Shown here piece by piece: positions 26,741 to 37,358 of a stretch of DNA of 64,000 bases; the first letter of the stretch is position 1, and each line of letters starts with the position of its first letter. Made by a program: the position numbers and the translations under genes. Source of the DNA: Bacillus mobilis. Lineage in GTDB: Bacteria > Bacillota > Bacilli > Bacillales > Bacillaceae_G. The DNA lies in assembly GCF_001884045.1 (NCBI RefSeq), contig NZ_MACF01000046.1:124001-188000 (forward strand), in the 5' to 3' direction. Below the pieces are notes generated by a model, which ran no database searches, was not told where the DNA came from, and was given only the letters and a program-made list of their open reading frames with translations.

Positions 26741-28813
26741 ATGAAACAAAAAGTGTTAATTGTTGGTGCCGGTGAAGGTGGCAGTACACTGCTCAATCTG
26801 TTACAAAGTTCAAATATATTTCAAATTATAGGGATTATTGATATAAATCCGTTAGCGAAAGGATTACAAATGGCTACGGAATATGGGGTTACGATTGGAG
26901 AGAGTGTAACGCAGTTTCTTACTATGCGCATTGATGTAATGTTTGATATGACAGGTGACGCTGATTTACATAAAGTTTTATTAAAGAAGAAGCATAAAGA
27001 TACGCTGCTTATACCAGGCGATATTGCGAAAATTGTTACGAGATTAGCACATGAGAAGGAAGATTTAATTGGAAAGTTAGAAGAACAAACGCAGCAAGGG
27101 GATTTAATTTTAAATTCTACACATGACGGTATGATTGTGATTGATCGAGAGGGACAAGTTCGCCTGTTTAATAAAAGTGCAGAGCGTATTATCGGATATA
27201 AAAAAGAAGATGCGGTAGGGAAATATATTTTAGAAGTTATTCCGACTAGTAAATTGCTTCGTATTATACGTACGAAACAAATAGAAGTAAATTATGAACT
27301 GACATTAGAGAATGAAAAGAAAATTATTACAACCCGTATTCCGATATTAAAAGAAGGAGGAGAGGTACAAGGGGCATTTGCGATTTTTAAAGATATAACA
27401 GAAGTTGTAGATCTTGCGGAAGAAGTTACAGATTTAAAAGAGATTCAAACGTTACTTGAGGCAATTATTAACTCATCTGAAGAAGCGATTTCAGTCGTGG
27501 ATGAAAAAGGAAGAGGGTTAGTAATTAACCCTGCCTATACGAAATTAACAGGTTTAACAGAAGAGGACATTATTGGAAAGCCAGCTACAACTGATATTGT
27601 AGAAGGTGAAAGTATGCATATGAAAGTACTTCGAACGCGTAGGGCGGTACGAGGAATACATATGAAGATTGGGCAAAAAAAGCGAGATGTAATTGTAAAC
27701 GTAGCGCCAGTCATTGTGGATGGGATATTGAAAGGGAGCGTTGGTGTAATTCGTGACGTATCAGAAATTCAAAAGTTAACAAATGAATTGAATAGGGCAA
27801 GGCAAATTATTCGAACGTTAGAAGCGAAATATTCATTTGATGACATTGTCGGAAATTCTGATGAAACAACGGCGGCTATCGAGCAGGCAAAACTTGGGGC
27901 GAATACACCAGCGACAGTATTACTACGCGGAGAGTCAGGGACAGGTAAAGAATTGTTTGCGCATGCTATCCATAATGGAAGTAATCGAAAATATAATAAG
28001 TTCGTTCGTGTAAACTGTGCAGCTATTTCGGAGACTTTGCTAGAAAGTGAATTATTCGGTTATGAGGAAGGGGCATTTTCTGGCGCGAAAAGAGGCGGAA
28101 AACGTGGATTCTTTGAGGAAGCGAATAACGGTAGCATCTTTTTAGATGAAATAGGAGAACTATCTGCAAATACGCAGGCGAAACTCCTTCGCGTGTTGCA
28201 AGAAAAAGAGATTGTAAAAGTTGGTGGAACGAAAGCGATTCCTATCAATGTTCGAGTAATTGCAGCGACACATGTGAATTTAGAAAAAGGCATTCTAGAA
28301 GGAGAGTTTAGGGAGGACTTATATTATCGATTAAATAAAATTCCAATTCAAATTCCATCTCTTCGTCAGCGTAAAGGGGACATACCGGCAATTGCAGAAA
28401 GATTAATTCAAAAAATTAATCAAGATTATGGCCGAAATATAGAGGGGCTCACTGATCCAGCTATTTTATATTTACAATCATATGAATGGCCAGGAAATGT
28501 GAGGGAGCTTGAAAATATTTTGGGGAGAGCTATTATCTTTATGAATTATAACGAGACCTATATTGATGTACACCATTTACCGCCATTACATAATGAAGAG
28601 CAGGTGGAGTCAAAGCAAACTCATTTATTACCCGAGTTAGAGGAAAAGCCACTTGAACATTTAGTGACAGAGTTTGAAGGGAATATCATTCATGAATATT
28701 TAGAGAGGTTTGGCGGAAATAAAACACAAACGGCAAGAGCGTTAGGAATTTCGGTCCGAAATTTATATTACAAGCTAGAAAAGTATGAGTGTGCAAAAAA
28801 TAGCATGCAATAA
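26741..28813 (+). CDS. bkdR: Sigma-54-dependent activator BkdR
   Basis: Enhancer-binding activator of the branched-chain keto acid operon downstream. 690 residues: N-terminal Rossmann-like sensor (VGAGEGG, residues 8-14), two PAS domains (about 115-220 and 235-345), AAA+ domain (370 to about 600; Walker A GESGTGKE 397-404, Walker [10 protein letters not shown]) and a Fis-type helix-turn-helix (about 645-685; [25 protein letters not shown]). The sigma-54 contact loop reads GAFSGA (444-449) rather than the usual GAFTGA, a conservative change. Inducer is probably a branched-chain amino or keto acid, by analogy with B. subtilis. Confidence 0.95.
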   Translation: MKQKVLIVGAGEGGSTLLNLLQSSNIFQIIGIIDINPLAKGLQMATEYGVTIGESVTQFLTMRIDVMFDMTGDADLHKVLLKKKHKDTLLIPGDIAKIVTRLAHEKEDLIGKLEEQTQQGDLILNSTHDGMIVIDREGQVRLFNKSAERIIGYKKEDAVGKYILEVIPTSKLLRIIRTKQIEVNYELTLENEKKIITTRIPILKEGGEVQGAFAIFKDITEVVDLAEEVTDLKEIQTLLEAIINSSEEAISVVDEKGRGLVINPAYTKLTGLTEEDIIGKPATTDIVEGESMHMKVLRTRRAVRGIHMKIGQKKRDVIVNVAPVIVDGILKGSVGVIRDVSEIQKLTNELNRARQIIRTLEAKYSFDDIVGNSDETTAAIEQAKLGANTPATVLLRGESGTGKELFAHAIHNGSNRKYNKFVRVNCAAISETLLESELFGYEEGAFSGAKRGGKRGFFEEANNGSIFLDEIGELSANTQAKLLRVLQEKEIVKVGGTKAIPINVRVIAATHVNLEKGILEGEFREDLYYRLNKIPIQIPSLRQRKGDIPAIAERLIQKINQDYGRNIEGLTDPAILYLQSYEWPGNVRELENILGRAIIFMNYNETYIDVHHLPPLHNEEQVESKQTHLLPELEEKPLEHLVTEFEGNIIHEYLERFGGNKTQTARALGISVRNLYYKLEKYECAKNSMQ

Positions 28814-28843
28814 ATTGCGTACCATGCAATTTATTGCATGGTA
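28805..28843 (+). promoter_or_regulatory. Nested inverted repeats upstream of the sigma-54 promoter, likely BkdR site
   Basis: A perfect palindrome TACCATGCAA-TTTA-TTGCATGGTA (28820-28843) is preceded by ATGCAATAAATTGC, which is itself the exact complement of GCAATTTATTGCAT inside the palindrome. The site is about 107-145 bases before the -24 element, the usual distance for an enhancer. No run of T follows, so a terminator role is unlikely. BkdR binding is inferred. Confidence 0.6.
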
Positions 28844-28949
28844 TACAAAATACGACAAATCAAGACAGAATATTTTGTTATTTTCCAAAGTATTGATTTT
28901 ACTGCATTTTGAATGCGTTTTCATTATTGGTAAGACCACTTTGAAAAGT

Positions 28950-28964
28950 TGGCACGGTATTTGC
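28950..28964 (+). promoter_or_regulatory. Sigma-54 (SigL) promoter of the ptb-bkd operon
   Basis: TGGCAC-N5-TTGC, an exact match to the -24/-12 consensus with GG and GC ten bases apart, 45 bases before ptb and directly downstream of the sigma-54 activator gene. Confidence 0.92.
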
Positions 28965-29008
28965 TTTATAAAAAGACGAGGGACGACGGAAAGGGTTGAT
29001 TACAAAAT

Positions 29009-29908
29009 ATGAAGTTAGAACACTTAATTGATCAAGCAGCAGGCCAGCCTAAAAAAACTGTGGCTGTAGCAGTAGCTGAAGATCATGAAGTAATTGAAGC
29101 TGTAGCGAAAGCAATTACATTACAGCTAGCTCAATTTCGTCTATATGGAAATCAAGAAAAAATAATGGTGATGTTACAAGAACATGGTTTGCAAACTTCA
29201 GAACATATTGAAGTGATTGCAGCAGCATCAAGTGCTGAGGCTGCAGAACTTTCTGTTAAAGCTGTAAGAAATGGCGAAGCAGATGTGCTTATGAAGGGAA
29301 ACATCCCAACAGCAAATATTTTGAAAGCTGTATTAAATAAGGAGTGGGGACTTCGTAAAGGGAGCGTACTTTCACACGTTGCAGCATTTGAAGTTCCAAA
29401 TTACGATCGTCTAATTTTTGTTACAGATGCAGCGATGAATATTGCACCTGATGTAACACAGAAAGCTGCTATTATACAGAATACTGTAGAAGTTGCCCAG
29501 GCAATAGGAATAGATCTGCCAAAGGTAGCGCCAATTGCAGCGGTAGAGGTTGTGAATCCTGCGATGCAAGCGACAATTGATGCAGCGATGTTAACTCAAA
29601 TGAATCGCCGCGGACAAATTAAAAATTGTGTCGTTGATGGACCACTTGCTTTAGATAATGCAGTATCACAAATTGCAGCAGAACATAAAGGCATAGTAAG
29701 TGATGTAGCAGGTAAGGCAGACATTTTACTCGTCCCAACGATTGAAGCTGGAAATGTGCTATACAAATCACTCGTATACTTTGCGGATGCAAAAGTAGGA
29801 GCTATGATTGCTGGCGCAAAAGCACCGATTGTTTTAACATCTCGTGCTGATTCAGCAGAAACAAAAGTATATTCATTAGCATTGGCAGTTGCGACTGCTT
29901 CAAAATAA
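29009..29908 (+). CDS. ptb: Phosphate butyryltransferase
   Basis: Converts (branched) butyryl-CoA and phosphate to acyl phosphate; with Buk it yields ATP from keto acid oxidation or, in reverse, activates short acids. 299 residues of the PTA/PTB family (ADVLMKGNIPTANILKAVLNKEWGLRKGSVLSHVA; DGPLALDNAVS). First gene after the sigma-54 promoter; bcd follows after 34 bases. Confidence 0.95.
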   Translation: MKLEHLIDQAAGQPKKTVAVAVAEDHEVIEAVAKAITLQLAQFRLYGNQEKIMVMLQEHGLQTSEHIEVIAAASSAEAAELSVKAVRNGEADVLMKGNIPTANILKAVLNKEWGLRKGSVLSHVAAFEVPNYDRLIFVTDAAMNIAPDVTQKAAIIQNTVEVAQAIGIDLPKVAPIAAVEVVNPAMQATIDAAMLTQMNRRGQIKNCVVDGPLALDNAVSQIAAEHKGIVSDVAGKADILLVPTIEAGNVLYKSLVYFADAKVGAMIAGAKAPIVLTSRADSAETKVYSLALAVATASK

Positions 29909-29942
29909 ACCAAAAAGGGTAAAACACTAGGGGGAAACGACA

Positions 29943-31043
29943 ATGACATTAGAAATCTTCGAATACTTAGAAAAATATGATTATGAGCAAGTAGTATTTT
30001 GTCAAGATAAAGAATCTGGTTTAAAAGCAATTATTGCAATTCATGATACAACACTTGGACCAGCTCTTGGTGGAACAAGAATGTGGACATATGATTCTGA
30101 AGAAGCGGCGATTGAAGATGCATTGCGTCTTGCAAAAGGGATGACATACAAAAACGCAGCAGCTGGCTTAAACTTAGGTGGTGCGAAAACAGTAATTATC
30201 GGTGATCCACGTAAAGATAAGAGCGAAGCGATGTTCCGCGCATTAGGACGTTACATTCAAGGACTAAACGGACGTTACATTACAGCTGAAGATGTTGGTA
30301 CAACAGTAGATGATATGGATATTATCCACGAAGAAACTGACTTTGTAACAGGTATTTCACCATCATTCGGTTCTTCTGGTAACCCATCTCCAGTAACTGC
30401 ATACGGTGTTTACCGTGGGATGAAAGCAGCTGCGAAAGAGGCTTTCGGTACTGATAATTTAGAAGGAAAAGTAATTGCTGTTCAAGGCGTTGGTAACGTA
30501 GCATATCACCTATGCAAACATTTACACGCTGAAGGAGCAAAACTAATCGTTACAGATATTAATAAAGAAGCTGTACAACGCGCGGTAGAAGAATTCGGTG
30601 CATCAGCAGTTGAACCAAATGAAATTTACGGTGTTGAATGTGATATTTACGCACCATGTGCATTAGGCGCAACAGTTAATGACGAAACTATTCCACAACT
30701 TAAAGCAAAAGTAATCGCAGGTTCTGCAAATAACCAATTAAAAGAAGATCGTCATGGCGACGTGATTCATGAAATGGGTATTGTATACGCACCAGACTAT
30801 GTTATCAATGCTGGTGGTGTAATTAACGTAGCAGACGAGTTATATGGATACAATAGAGAACGTGCACTAAAACGTGTTGAGTCAATTTATGACACAATTG
30901 CAAAAGTAATCGAAATTTCAAAACGTGATGGCATTGCAACTTATGTAGCAGCAGATCGTTTAGCTGAAGAGCGCATTGCAAGCTTGAAAAACTCTCGTAG
31001 CACATACTTACGCAACGGTCACGACATTATTAGCCGTCGCTAA
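29943..31043 (+). CDS. bcd: Leucine (branched-chain amino acid) dehydrogenase
   Basis: NAD-dependent oxidative deamination of Leu, Ile and Val to keto acids, the entry reaction of the operon. 366 residues of the Glu/Leu/Phe/Val dehydrogenase family: [11 protein letters not shown] (glycine-rich substrate loop), catalytic Lys in [21 protein letters not shown], and the NAD Rossmann motif [15 protein letters not shown]. Starts at ATG behind GGGGGAAAC. Codon use is biased to high-expression codons, similar to the operon genes around it. Confidence 0.96.
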   Translation: MTLEIFEYLEKYDYEQVVFCQDKESGLKAIIAIHDTTLGPALGGTRMWTYDSEEAAIEDALRLAKGMTYKNAAAGLNLGGAKTVIIGDPRKDKSEAMFRALGRYIQGLNGRYITAEDVGTTVDDMDIIHEETDFVTGISPSFGSSGNPSPVTAYGVYRGMKAAAKEAFGTDNLEGKVIAVQGVGNVAYHLCKHLHAEGAKLIVTDINKEAVQRAVEEFGASAVEPNEIYGVECDIYAPCALGATVNDETIPQLKAKVIAGSANNQLKEDRHGDVIHEMGIVYAPDYVINAGGVINVADELYGYNRERALKRVESIYDTIAKVIEISKRDGIATYVAADRLAEERIASLKNSRSTYLRNGHDIISRR

Positions 31044-31064
31044 TCATTCATATATTACTTTTAC

Positions 31065-31105
31065 AAAAGGTGTGGTTACCTCTTACGAGGTTTCCACTTC
31101 CTTTT
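31065..31105 (+). promoter_or_regulatory. Intergenic hairpin between bcd and buk
   Basis: Three stacked helices (AAAAGG/CCTTTT, GTGG/CCAC, CCTC/GAGG) with small bulges; the right side ends in only four T. It could be a partial terminator or an mRNA-stabilising structure lowering downstream expression relative to bcd. Confidence 0.5.
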
Positions 31106-31130
31106 GAATTTATTAGTGGAGGTAGCAGCA

Positions 31131-32234
31131 GTGTCCTTAAATCGAATTCTTGTTATTAATCCGGGTAGTACATCCACAAAAATTGGTGTTTTTGATAATG
31201 AAAGACCCGTTTTAGAAGAGACTATTCGTCATGACGAAGAACAAATTGGAAAATATAAGAGAATTATCGACCAATATGAATTTCGTAAAGAAACGATCTT
31301 AGAAGTTCTACATTCTCACGGTATTAACATTTCAAAGTTAAACGCAGTTTGTGGGCGCGGGGGATTACTTCGTCCAATCGAAGGCGGAACATACACAGTG
31401 AACGATTCGATGTTAGAAGATTTAAAAAATGGCTTTAGCGGTCATCATGCTTCAAATCTTGGAGGCATTTTAGCATATGAAATCGCTTCTGGATTAAATA
31501 TTCCGGCATTCATAGTAGATCCTGTCGTTGTAGATGAAATGGAGCCGATTGCTCGTATAAGCGGTATTGCTGGTATGGAACGTAAAAGCATTTTCCATGC
31601 ATTAAACCAAAAAGCAGTTGCTCGTAAAGTAGCTGAAGAATTAAATCACAAATACGAGGATTTAAATTTATTAGTTACACATATGGGCGGCGGTATTACA
31701 GTTGGTGCTCATAAAAAAGGAAAAGTTATCGATGTGAATAACGGCTTAAACGGTGAAGGACCATTTAGTCCAGAGCGTGCTGGTACAGTACCGGTAGGAC
31801 AATTAGTTGAGATGTGTTTCTCTGGTGAGTATTACCGTGACGAAATGGTTAAAAAGCTTGTTGGACAAGGTGGACTTGTAAGTCTAATCGGTACAAATGA
31901 TGCAATCAAAGTAGAACAAATGGTTGAAAAAGGTGATCCGGAAGCAACTCTTATTTATAAAGCAATGGCATATCAAGTTGCGAAAGAGATTGGCGGAGCT
32001 AGCGCTGTACTTCACGGGAAAATTGATGCAATCGTTCTAACTGGTGGACTTGCGTACAGTAAAATTCTTGTCGATGAAATAAAAGAGCGTGTGGACTGGA
32101 TTGCTGATGTTATCGTACATCCAGGGGAAGATGAATTACAAGCATTAGCAGAAGGAGCACTTCGTGTATTACGTGAAGAAGAAGCGCCGAAAGAGTATGT
32201 TGTACGAGAAAAACAAACAGTAGCTAGGGGTTGA
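31131..32234 (+). CDS. buk: Butyrate kinase
   Basis: Transfers phosphate from butyryl- or branched acyl-phosphate to ADP. 367 residues of the acetokinase family, with [19 protein letters not shown] at the N terminus, [15 protein letters not shown] and the adenosine motif [12 protein letters not shown]. The frame extends upstream, but GTG 31131 has GGAGG at proper spacing. Ends four bases before lpdV. Confidence 0.95.
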   Translation: MSLNRILVINPGSTSTKIGVFDNERPVLEETIRHDEEQIGKYKRIIDQYEFRKETILEVLHSHGINISKLNAVCGRGGLLRPIEGGTYTVNDSMLEDLKNGFSGHHASNLGGILAYEIASGLNIPAFIVDPVVVDEMEPIARISGIAGMERKSIFHALNQKAVARKVAEELNHKYEDLNLLVTHMGGGITVGAHKKGKVIDVNNGLNGEGPFSPERAGTVPVGQLVEMCFSGEYYRDEMVKKLVGQGGLVSLIGTNDAIKVEQMVEKGDPEATLIYKAMAYQVAKEIGGASAVLHGKIDAIVLTGGLAYSKILVDEIKERVDWIADVIVHPGEDELQALAEGALRVLREEEAPKEYVVREKQTVARG

Positions 32235-32238
32235 GATA

Positions 32239-33660
32239 ATGGCAAGAGAATATGATTTAGTCATCGTTGGCGGCGGTACTGGTGGTTATGTTGCTGCTAT
32301 TCGAGCATCGCAACTAGGTTTAAAAACTGCACTTGTTGAAAAAGAAAATCTTGGTGGTACTTGTTTGCACAAAGGATGTATTCCTAGTAAAGCTCTTTTA
32401 CGTAGTGCGGAAGTATACGCAACTGCTAAAAAAAGCGAAGAGTTCGGGGTTATTGCAAGTAATGTAGAACTAAACTTTGCGAAAGTACAAGAGCGTAAAG
32501 AGAAGATTGTAACGCAACTTCATAAAGGTGTTCAACACCTAATGAAACAAGGTAAAATTGATGTGTTTGAAGGTATTGGCCGTATTCTTGGCCCATCTAT
32601 TTTCTCTCCAATGCCAGGGACAATTTCAGTTGAACTTGCAAGTGGAGAAGAGAATGAAATGTTAATTCCAAAAAATGTACTTGTTGCAACAGGTTCTCGT
32701 CCGAATTCATTACCAGGTTTAGAATTAGACGGAGAGTATGTAATGTCTTCCGATCATGCTCTAAAAATGGAAACGCTTCCTAGTTCGATTATTATCGTTG
32801 GTGGCGGTGTAATCGGTATTGAGTGGGCATCTATGCTTGCTGACTTCGGTGTAGAAGTTACAGTATTAGAGTATGCGAAAACGATACTACCACTTGAAGA
32901 TCAGGACGTTTCAAAAGAAATGCAACGTCTATTCAAGAAAAAAGGTATTAAAGTGGTAACTGGTGCAAAAGTATTACCAGAAACATTGGTAAAAGATAAT
33001 GGAGTAACAATTCAAGCTGAACATAACGGTGAGAATAAAGAATTTAAAGCAGAAAAAATGCTTGTATCTGTAGGAAGACAAGCCAATACGCAAAATATTG
33101 GTTTAGAGAATACGGATATCGTTGTGGAAAAAGGATACATTCAAACAAATGAGTTTTATCAAACGAAAGAATCTCATATTTACGCAATTGGAGATGTAAT
33201 CGGTGGCTTACAACTTGCTCACGTTGCTTCTCATGAAGGAATTGTTGCAGTAGAACATATTGCGGGTAAAGAAGTTACACCAATTGATTATTCTATGGTA
33301 TCAAAATGCGTATATAGCAGTCCGGAAGTTGCTTCTGTCGGTTTAACAGAACAAGAAGCGAAAGAAAAAGGCTATAAGTTAAAAGTAGGTAAGTTCTCAT
33401 TCCGTGCAATCGGAAAAGCACTTGTATACGGCGAATCAGATGGTTTCGTAAAACTTGTAGTTGATGAAGAAACAAATGACATTCTTGGTGTTCACATGAT
33501 TGGACCACATGTAACAGATATGATTTCTGAAGCTGGTCTTGCAAGAGTACTTGATGCAACACCGTGGGAAGTAGCACATACAATTCATCCGCATCCATCA
33601 TTATCTGAGGCGATTGGTGAAGCAGCATTAGCTGTAGATGGAAAAGCGTTACACGCATAA
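32239..33660 (+). CDS. lpdV: Dihydrolipoyl dehydrogenase, branched-chain keto acid E3
   Basis: Reoxidises the lipoyl arm of BkdB with NAD. 473 residues: FAD motif VIVGGGTGGYVAAIRASQLG, redox disulfide GGTCLHKGCIPSKALL, NAD motif IIVGGGVIGIEWASMLADFG, FAD motif YAIGDVIGGLQLAHVASHEG and catalytic His-Glu in HTIHPHPSLSEAIGEA. A dedicated E3 inside the bkd operon, distinct from the pyruvate dehydrogenase one, as in B. subtilis lpdV. Confidence 0.96.
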   Translation: MAREYDLVIVGGGTGGYVAAIRASQLGLKTALVEKENLGGTCLHKGCIPSKALLRSAEVYATAKKSEEFGVIASNVELNFAKVQERKEKIVTQLHKGVQHLMKQGKIDVFEGIGRILGPSIFSPMPGTISVELASGEENEMLIPKNVLVATGSRPNSLPGLELDGEYVMSSDHALKMETLPSSIIIVGGGVIGIEWASMLADFGVEVTVLEYAKTILPLEDQDVSKEMQRLFKKKGIKVVTGAKVLPETLVKDNGVTIQAEHNGENKEFKAEKMLVSVGRQANTQNIGLENTDIVVEKGYIQTNEFYQTKESHIYAIGDVIGGLQLAHVASHEGIVAVEHIAGKEVTPIDYSMVSKCVYSSPEVASVGLTEQEAKEKGYKLKVGKFSFRAIGKALVYGESDGFVKLVVDEETNDILGVHMIGPHVTDMISEAGLARVLDATPWEVAHTIHPHPSLSEAIGEAALAVDGKALHA

Positions 33661-33687
33661 AAATGTGGATTTAGGAGGTTATGAAAA

Positions 33688-34689
33688 ATGGCAGAAGTAA
33701 AAGAAAAGCGCCATGAAGAGCTTGGCTTAAGTGATGAGCAAGTATTAGAGATGTTCCGTACGATGTTACTTGCGCGTAAAATCGACGAACGTATGTGGTT
33801 ATTAAACCGCGCTGGTAAAATTCCATTCGTAATTTCTTGTCAAGGACAAGAGGCGGCACAAGTTGGAGCAGCATTCGCTCTTGATAGAGAGAAAGATTAT
33901 GCATTACCATACTACCGTGATATGGGTGTTGTACTAGCGTTTGGTATGACAGCTAAAGAACTTATGTTGTCTGCTTTCGCGAAAGCTGGAGATCCAAACT
34001 CTGGTGGTCGTCAAATGCCTGGTCACTTCGGTCAAAAGAAAAATCGTATTGTGACAGGATCATCTCCAGTAACAACGCAAGTACCACATGCAGTTGGTAT
34101 TGCATTAGCTGGAAAAATGGAAAAGAAAGATTTAGTAACGTTTGTTACATTTGGAGAAGGTTCTTCAAACCAAGGTGACTTCCATGAAGGGGCAAACTTT
34201 GCTGGCGTACACAAACTACCTGTTATTTTCATGTGTGAAAATAATAAATACGCAATCTCTATTCCGGTTGAAAAACAATTAGCATGTAAAAATGTATCAG
34301 ATCGTGCAATTGGTTACGGTATGCCTGGATATACAATAGACGGAAACGATCCACTTGCAGTATATACAGCCGTAAAAGAAGCTGCAGACCGCGGCCGTCG
34401 TGGTGAAGGCCCAACTTTAATTGAAACAGTATCATATCGTTTAACAGCACATTCTAGTGACGATGATGATCGTGTTTATCGTGATAAAGAAGAAGTAGAA
34501 GAAGCAAAGAAAAAAGATTCAATTATAACATTTGCTGCTTATTTAAAAGAAGCTGGCGTGTTAACTGAGGAATCTGAAAAACAAATGTTAGACGAAATTA
34601 TGCATATCGTAAATGAAGCAACAGAATATGCAGAAAATGCTCCGTATGCAGCACCTGAAGATGCATTGAAGCACGTATACGCAGAATAG
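33688..34689 (+). CDS. bkdAA: Branched-chain keto acid dehydrogenase E1 alpha
   Basis: Thiamine-diphosphate-dependent decarboxylase subunit; decarboxylates the keto acids of Leu, Ile and Val to give primers for branched fatty acids. 333 residues. TPP motif: FGEGSSNQGDFHEGANFAGVHKLPVIFMCENN; phosphorylation-loop region SYRLTAHSSDDDD. ATG behind TAGGAGGTTATG. Confidence 0.96.
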   Translation: MAEVKEKRHEELGLSDEQVLEMFRTMLLARKIDERMWLLNRAGKIPFVISCQGQEAAQVGAAFALDREKDYALPYYRDMGVVLAFGMTAKELMLSAFAKAGDPNSGGRQMPGHFGQKKNRIVTGSSPVTTQVPHAVGIALAGKMEKKDLVTFVTFGEGSSNQGDFHEGANFAGVHKLPVIFMCENNKYAISIPVEKQLACKNVSDRAIGYGMPGYTIDGNDPLAVYTAVKEAADRGRRGEGPTLIETVSYRLTAHSSDDDDRVYRDKEEVEEAKKKDSIITFAAYLKEAGVLTEESEKQMLDEIMHIVNEATEYAENAPYAAPEDALKHVYAE

Positions 34690-34702
34690 GGGGGAACGTT
34701 TC

Positions 34703-35686
34703 ATGGCTGTAATGTCTTATATTGATGCTATTACATTAGCAATGCGCGAAGAAATGGAACGCGATGAGAAAGTATTCGTTTTAGGTGAAGATGTTGGTAA
34801 AAAAGGTGGCGTATTTAAAGCGACACATGGTTTGTATGATCAATTTGGTGAAGATCGTGCGCTTGATGCACCGCTTGCGGAATCTGCAATTGCTGGGGTA
34901 GCAATTGGTGCGGCAATGTATGGTATGCGTCCAATCGCTGAAATGCAGTTTGCTGATTTCATCATGCCAGCAGTAAACCAAATTGTTTCTGAGGCAGCAA
35001 AAATTCGTTATCGTTCTAATAACGATTGGACTTGTCCAGTTACAATTCGTGCACCATTTGGTGGGGGTGTCCACGGTGCATTGTATCATTCACAATCTGT
35101 GGAAGCGATGTTTGCAAACCAACCAGGTTTAAAAATTGTTATCCCTTCTACACCATATGATGCAAAAGGCTTATTAAAAGCAGCAATTCGTGATGAAGAT
35201 CCAGTATTATTCTTCGAACATAAACGTGCATATCGCTTAATTAAAGGTGAAGTGCCAGAGGATGATTACGTATTACCAATCGGAAAAGCAGATGTAAAAC
35301 GTGAAGGTGATGATATTACTGTTATCACATACGGATTATGTGTTCATTTTGCTCTTCAAGCAGCTGAAAAGTTAGCACAAGATGGCATCTCTGCACATGT
35401 TCTTGATTTACGTACTGTATATCCATTAGATAAAGAAGCAATTATTGAAGCAGCTTCTAAAACAGGTAAAGTTCTTCTTGTAACAGAAGACAATAAAGAA
35501 GGAAGTATTATCAGTGAAGTGGCAGCAATTATTGCGGAAAACTGTCTGTTTGATTTAGATGCGCCAATCGCACGTCTTGCAGGTCCAGACGTTCCAGCGA
35601 TGCCATATGCACCAACAATGGAAAAATTCTTTATGGTAAATCCAGATAAAGTTGAAAAAGCAATGCGTGAACTTGCGGAATTTTAA
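34703..35686 (+). CDS. bkdAB: Branched-chain keto acid dehydrogenase E1 beta
   Basis: Pairs with BkdAA to form the E1 heterotetramer. 327 residues of the transketolase-like pyrimidine-binding family: VFVLGEDVGKKGGVFKATHGL, DAPLAESAIAGVAIGAAMYGMRPIAEMQFADFI, and C-terminal VLLVTEDNKEGSIISEVAA. Thirteen-base gap after bkdAA, GGGGGG site. Confidence 0.96.
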   Translation: MAVMSYIDAITLAMREEMERDEKVFVLGEDVGKKGGVFKATHGLYDQFGEDRALDAPLAESAIAGVAIGAAMYGMRPIAEMQFADFIMPAVNQIVSEAAKIRYRSNNDWTCPVTIRAPFGGGVHGALYHSQSVEAMFANQPGLKIVIPSTPYDAKGLLKAAIRDEDPVLFFEHKRAYRLIKGEVPEDDYVLPIGKADVKREGDDITVITYGLCVHFALQAAEKLAQDGISAHVLDLRTVYPLDKEAIIEAASKTGKVLLVTEDNKEGSIISEVAAIIAENCLFDLDAPIARLAGPDVPAMPYAPTMEKFFMVNPDKVEKAMRELAEF

Positions 35687-35701
35687 TCGGGGGGACTATA
35701 C

Positions 35702-37018
35702 ATGGCTGTAGAAAATATCACAATGCCTCAGCTCGGGGAGAGCGTTACAGAGGGTACAATTAGTAAATGGCTCGTTAATGTTGGCGATCACGTAAATAAG
35801 TATGATCCGCTTGCAGAAGTAATGACTGATAAAGTAAATGCTGAAGTACCATCTTCTTTCACTGGTATTGTGAAAGAGTTAATCGCTGGTGAAGGTGAGA
35901 CGTTAGCTGTAGGCGAAGTAGTTTGTGTTATTCAAGTAGAAGGCGCAGATGAAGTAGCAGCGACAGCTGTTGAAGAAAAAACAAAAGAAGAACCAAAGGC
36001 AGAAGTAGCTACGTCTGCAAAAGCACCGAAAGCAAAACAACCAACTGATGGAAAACCACGTTTTTCACCAGCTGTTTTAAAACTTGCGGGTGAGCATAAC
36101 GTTGATTTAGATCTAGTAGAAGGTACGGGAGCAAATGGCCGTATCACTCGTAAAGATATTTTAACGCTAGTGGAATCTGGAAATATTCCGCAAGCAGGTG
36201 CGAAGAAAGAGGAAGCGGTAGCAGCAGTAGTAGAAGCTCGTCCAGAAGCACCAAAAGCTGCGCCAGTCGCACAAAAAGTAGAAGCGGCAAAACCAGTTTC
36301 TGTACCAACAATGCCTGGCGATATCGAAATTCCAGTAACAGGTGTGCGTAAAGCAATTGCAGCGAACATGTTGCGTAGTAAACACGAAGCACCACACGCT
36401 TGGATGATGATTGAAGTAGATGTGACAAACCTTGTGTCATACCGTAATTCAATTAAAGGTGATTTCAAAAAACGCGAAGGCTTTAACTTAACGTTCTTTG
36501 CTTTCTTCGTAAAAGCAGTAGCACAAGCGTTAAAAGAGTATCCTCAAATCAATTCAATGTGGGCTGGCGATAAGATTGTTCAGAAGAAAGATATTAACCT
36601 TTCTATCGCTGTTGCAACAGAGGACGAACTATTTGTACCAGTAATTAAACACGCGGACGAGAAGACGATTAAAGGTATCGCTCGTGAAATTACAGAGCTT
36701 GCAGGAAAAGTACGTACGAAATCGTTAAAAGCGGACGAAATGCAAGGTGGAACATTTACAATTAATAACACAGGATCATTCGGTTCTGTTCAATCTATGG
36801 GTATTATTAATTACCCACAAGCGGCTATTTTACAAGTTGAATCAATTGTAAAACGCCCAGTTATTATGGATAACGGTATGTTCGGTGCTCGCGACATGGT
36901 TAACTTATGTTTATCACTTGATCACCGTGTACTAGATGGCCTAATTTGTGGCAAGTTCTTAGGACGTGTAAAAGAAATTCTAGAAAATACGTCAGAAAAT
37001 AATACATCTGTATATTAA
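35702..37018 (+). CDS. bkdB: Branched-chain keto acid dehydrogenase E2, lipoamide acyltransferase
   Basis: Core of the complex. 438 residues: lipoyl domain (1-80) with lipoylated Lys44 in EVMTDKVNAEVPS; Ala/Glu/Lys linker; peripheral-subunit-binding domain (about 118-153; FSPAVLKLAGEHNVDLDLVEGTG); Ala/Pro/Val linker; catalytic domain (about 205-438) with active-site His in SLDHRVLDG. Last gene of the operon, closed by a terminator. Confidence 0.96.
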   Translation: MAVENITMPQLGESVTEGTISKWLVNVGDHVNKYDPLAEVMTDKVNAEVPSSFTGIVKELIAGEGETLAVGEVVCVIQVEGADEVAATAVEEKTKEEPKAEVATSAKAPKAKQPTDGKPRFSPAVLKLAGEHNVDLDLVEGTGANGRITRKDILTLVESGNIPQAGAKKEEAVAAVVEARPEAPKAAPVAQKVEAAKPVSVPTMPGDIEIPVTGVRKAIAANMLRSKHEAPHAWMMIEVDVTNLVSYRNSIKGDFKKREGFNLTFFAFFVKAVAQALKEYPQINSMWAGDKIVQKKDINLSIAVATEDELFVPVIKHADEKTIKGIAREITELAGKVRTKSLKADEMQGGTFTINNTGSFGSVQSMGIINYPQAAILQVESIVKRPVIMDNGMFGARDMVNLCLSLDHRVLDGLICGKFLGRVKEILENTSENNTSVY

Positions 37019-37046
37019 TAAAAAGCTCGCTTATGCGAGCTTTTTA
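37019..37046 (+). terminator. Terminator of the bkd operon
   Basis: AAAAGCTCGC-TTAT-GCGAGCTTTTT, a 10-base stem directly after the bkdB stop. Confidence 0.92.
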
Positions 37047-37291
37047 TCATCTTATTTCTTCATTTGCATCCTACTATATGTACAACACTTTTCACGGCAA
37101 TCTTACAATGAACGAGTATGTATTAGAAATTTACGAAAATACATTGCTGATATATGGTATATAGATATAAAATAAGAAAAGAATAATTTTTTTGGCAAAT
37201 CTTACTGACGAAACTGTAGTATAATATATTGTATTGTATGAAAAAGAGAGTTATTCTATATAAGTGTTTTATAGATAATGTGTAATCAGTC

Positions 37292-37327
37292 GTCAAAACA
37301 TGAAGAATGTTGACTCCTGGTTTTTTA
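37292..37327 (+). promoter_or_regulatory. Possible attenuator before the RodA/FtsW-family gene
   Basis: GTCAAaACAT and ATGTTGAC can pair with a bulge, and the segment is followed a few bases later by GGTTTTTTATTTT. A -10-like TATAAT at 37220-37225 precedes it by about 70 bases, so the hairpin would be in the 5' leader. Weak evidence. The rest of 37047-37358 shows no gene. Confidence 0.35.
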
Positions 37328-37358
37328 TTTTGCTGTAACAATGTTTCAGGAGGATGTC

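Noticed and set aside
28805-28843. Terminator after bkdR
   Set aside because: Strong hairpins but no T-run; enhancer distance to the sigma-54 promoter fits a binding site better.
35932-36468. 178-codon minus-strand frame inside bkdB
   Set aside because: Complement of the Ala/Pro/Val/Glu-rich linkers of BkdB; biased composition removes stops. No ribosome site or family.
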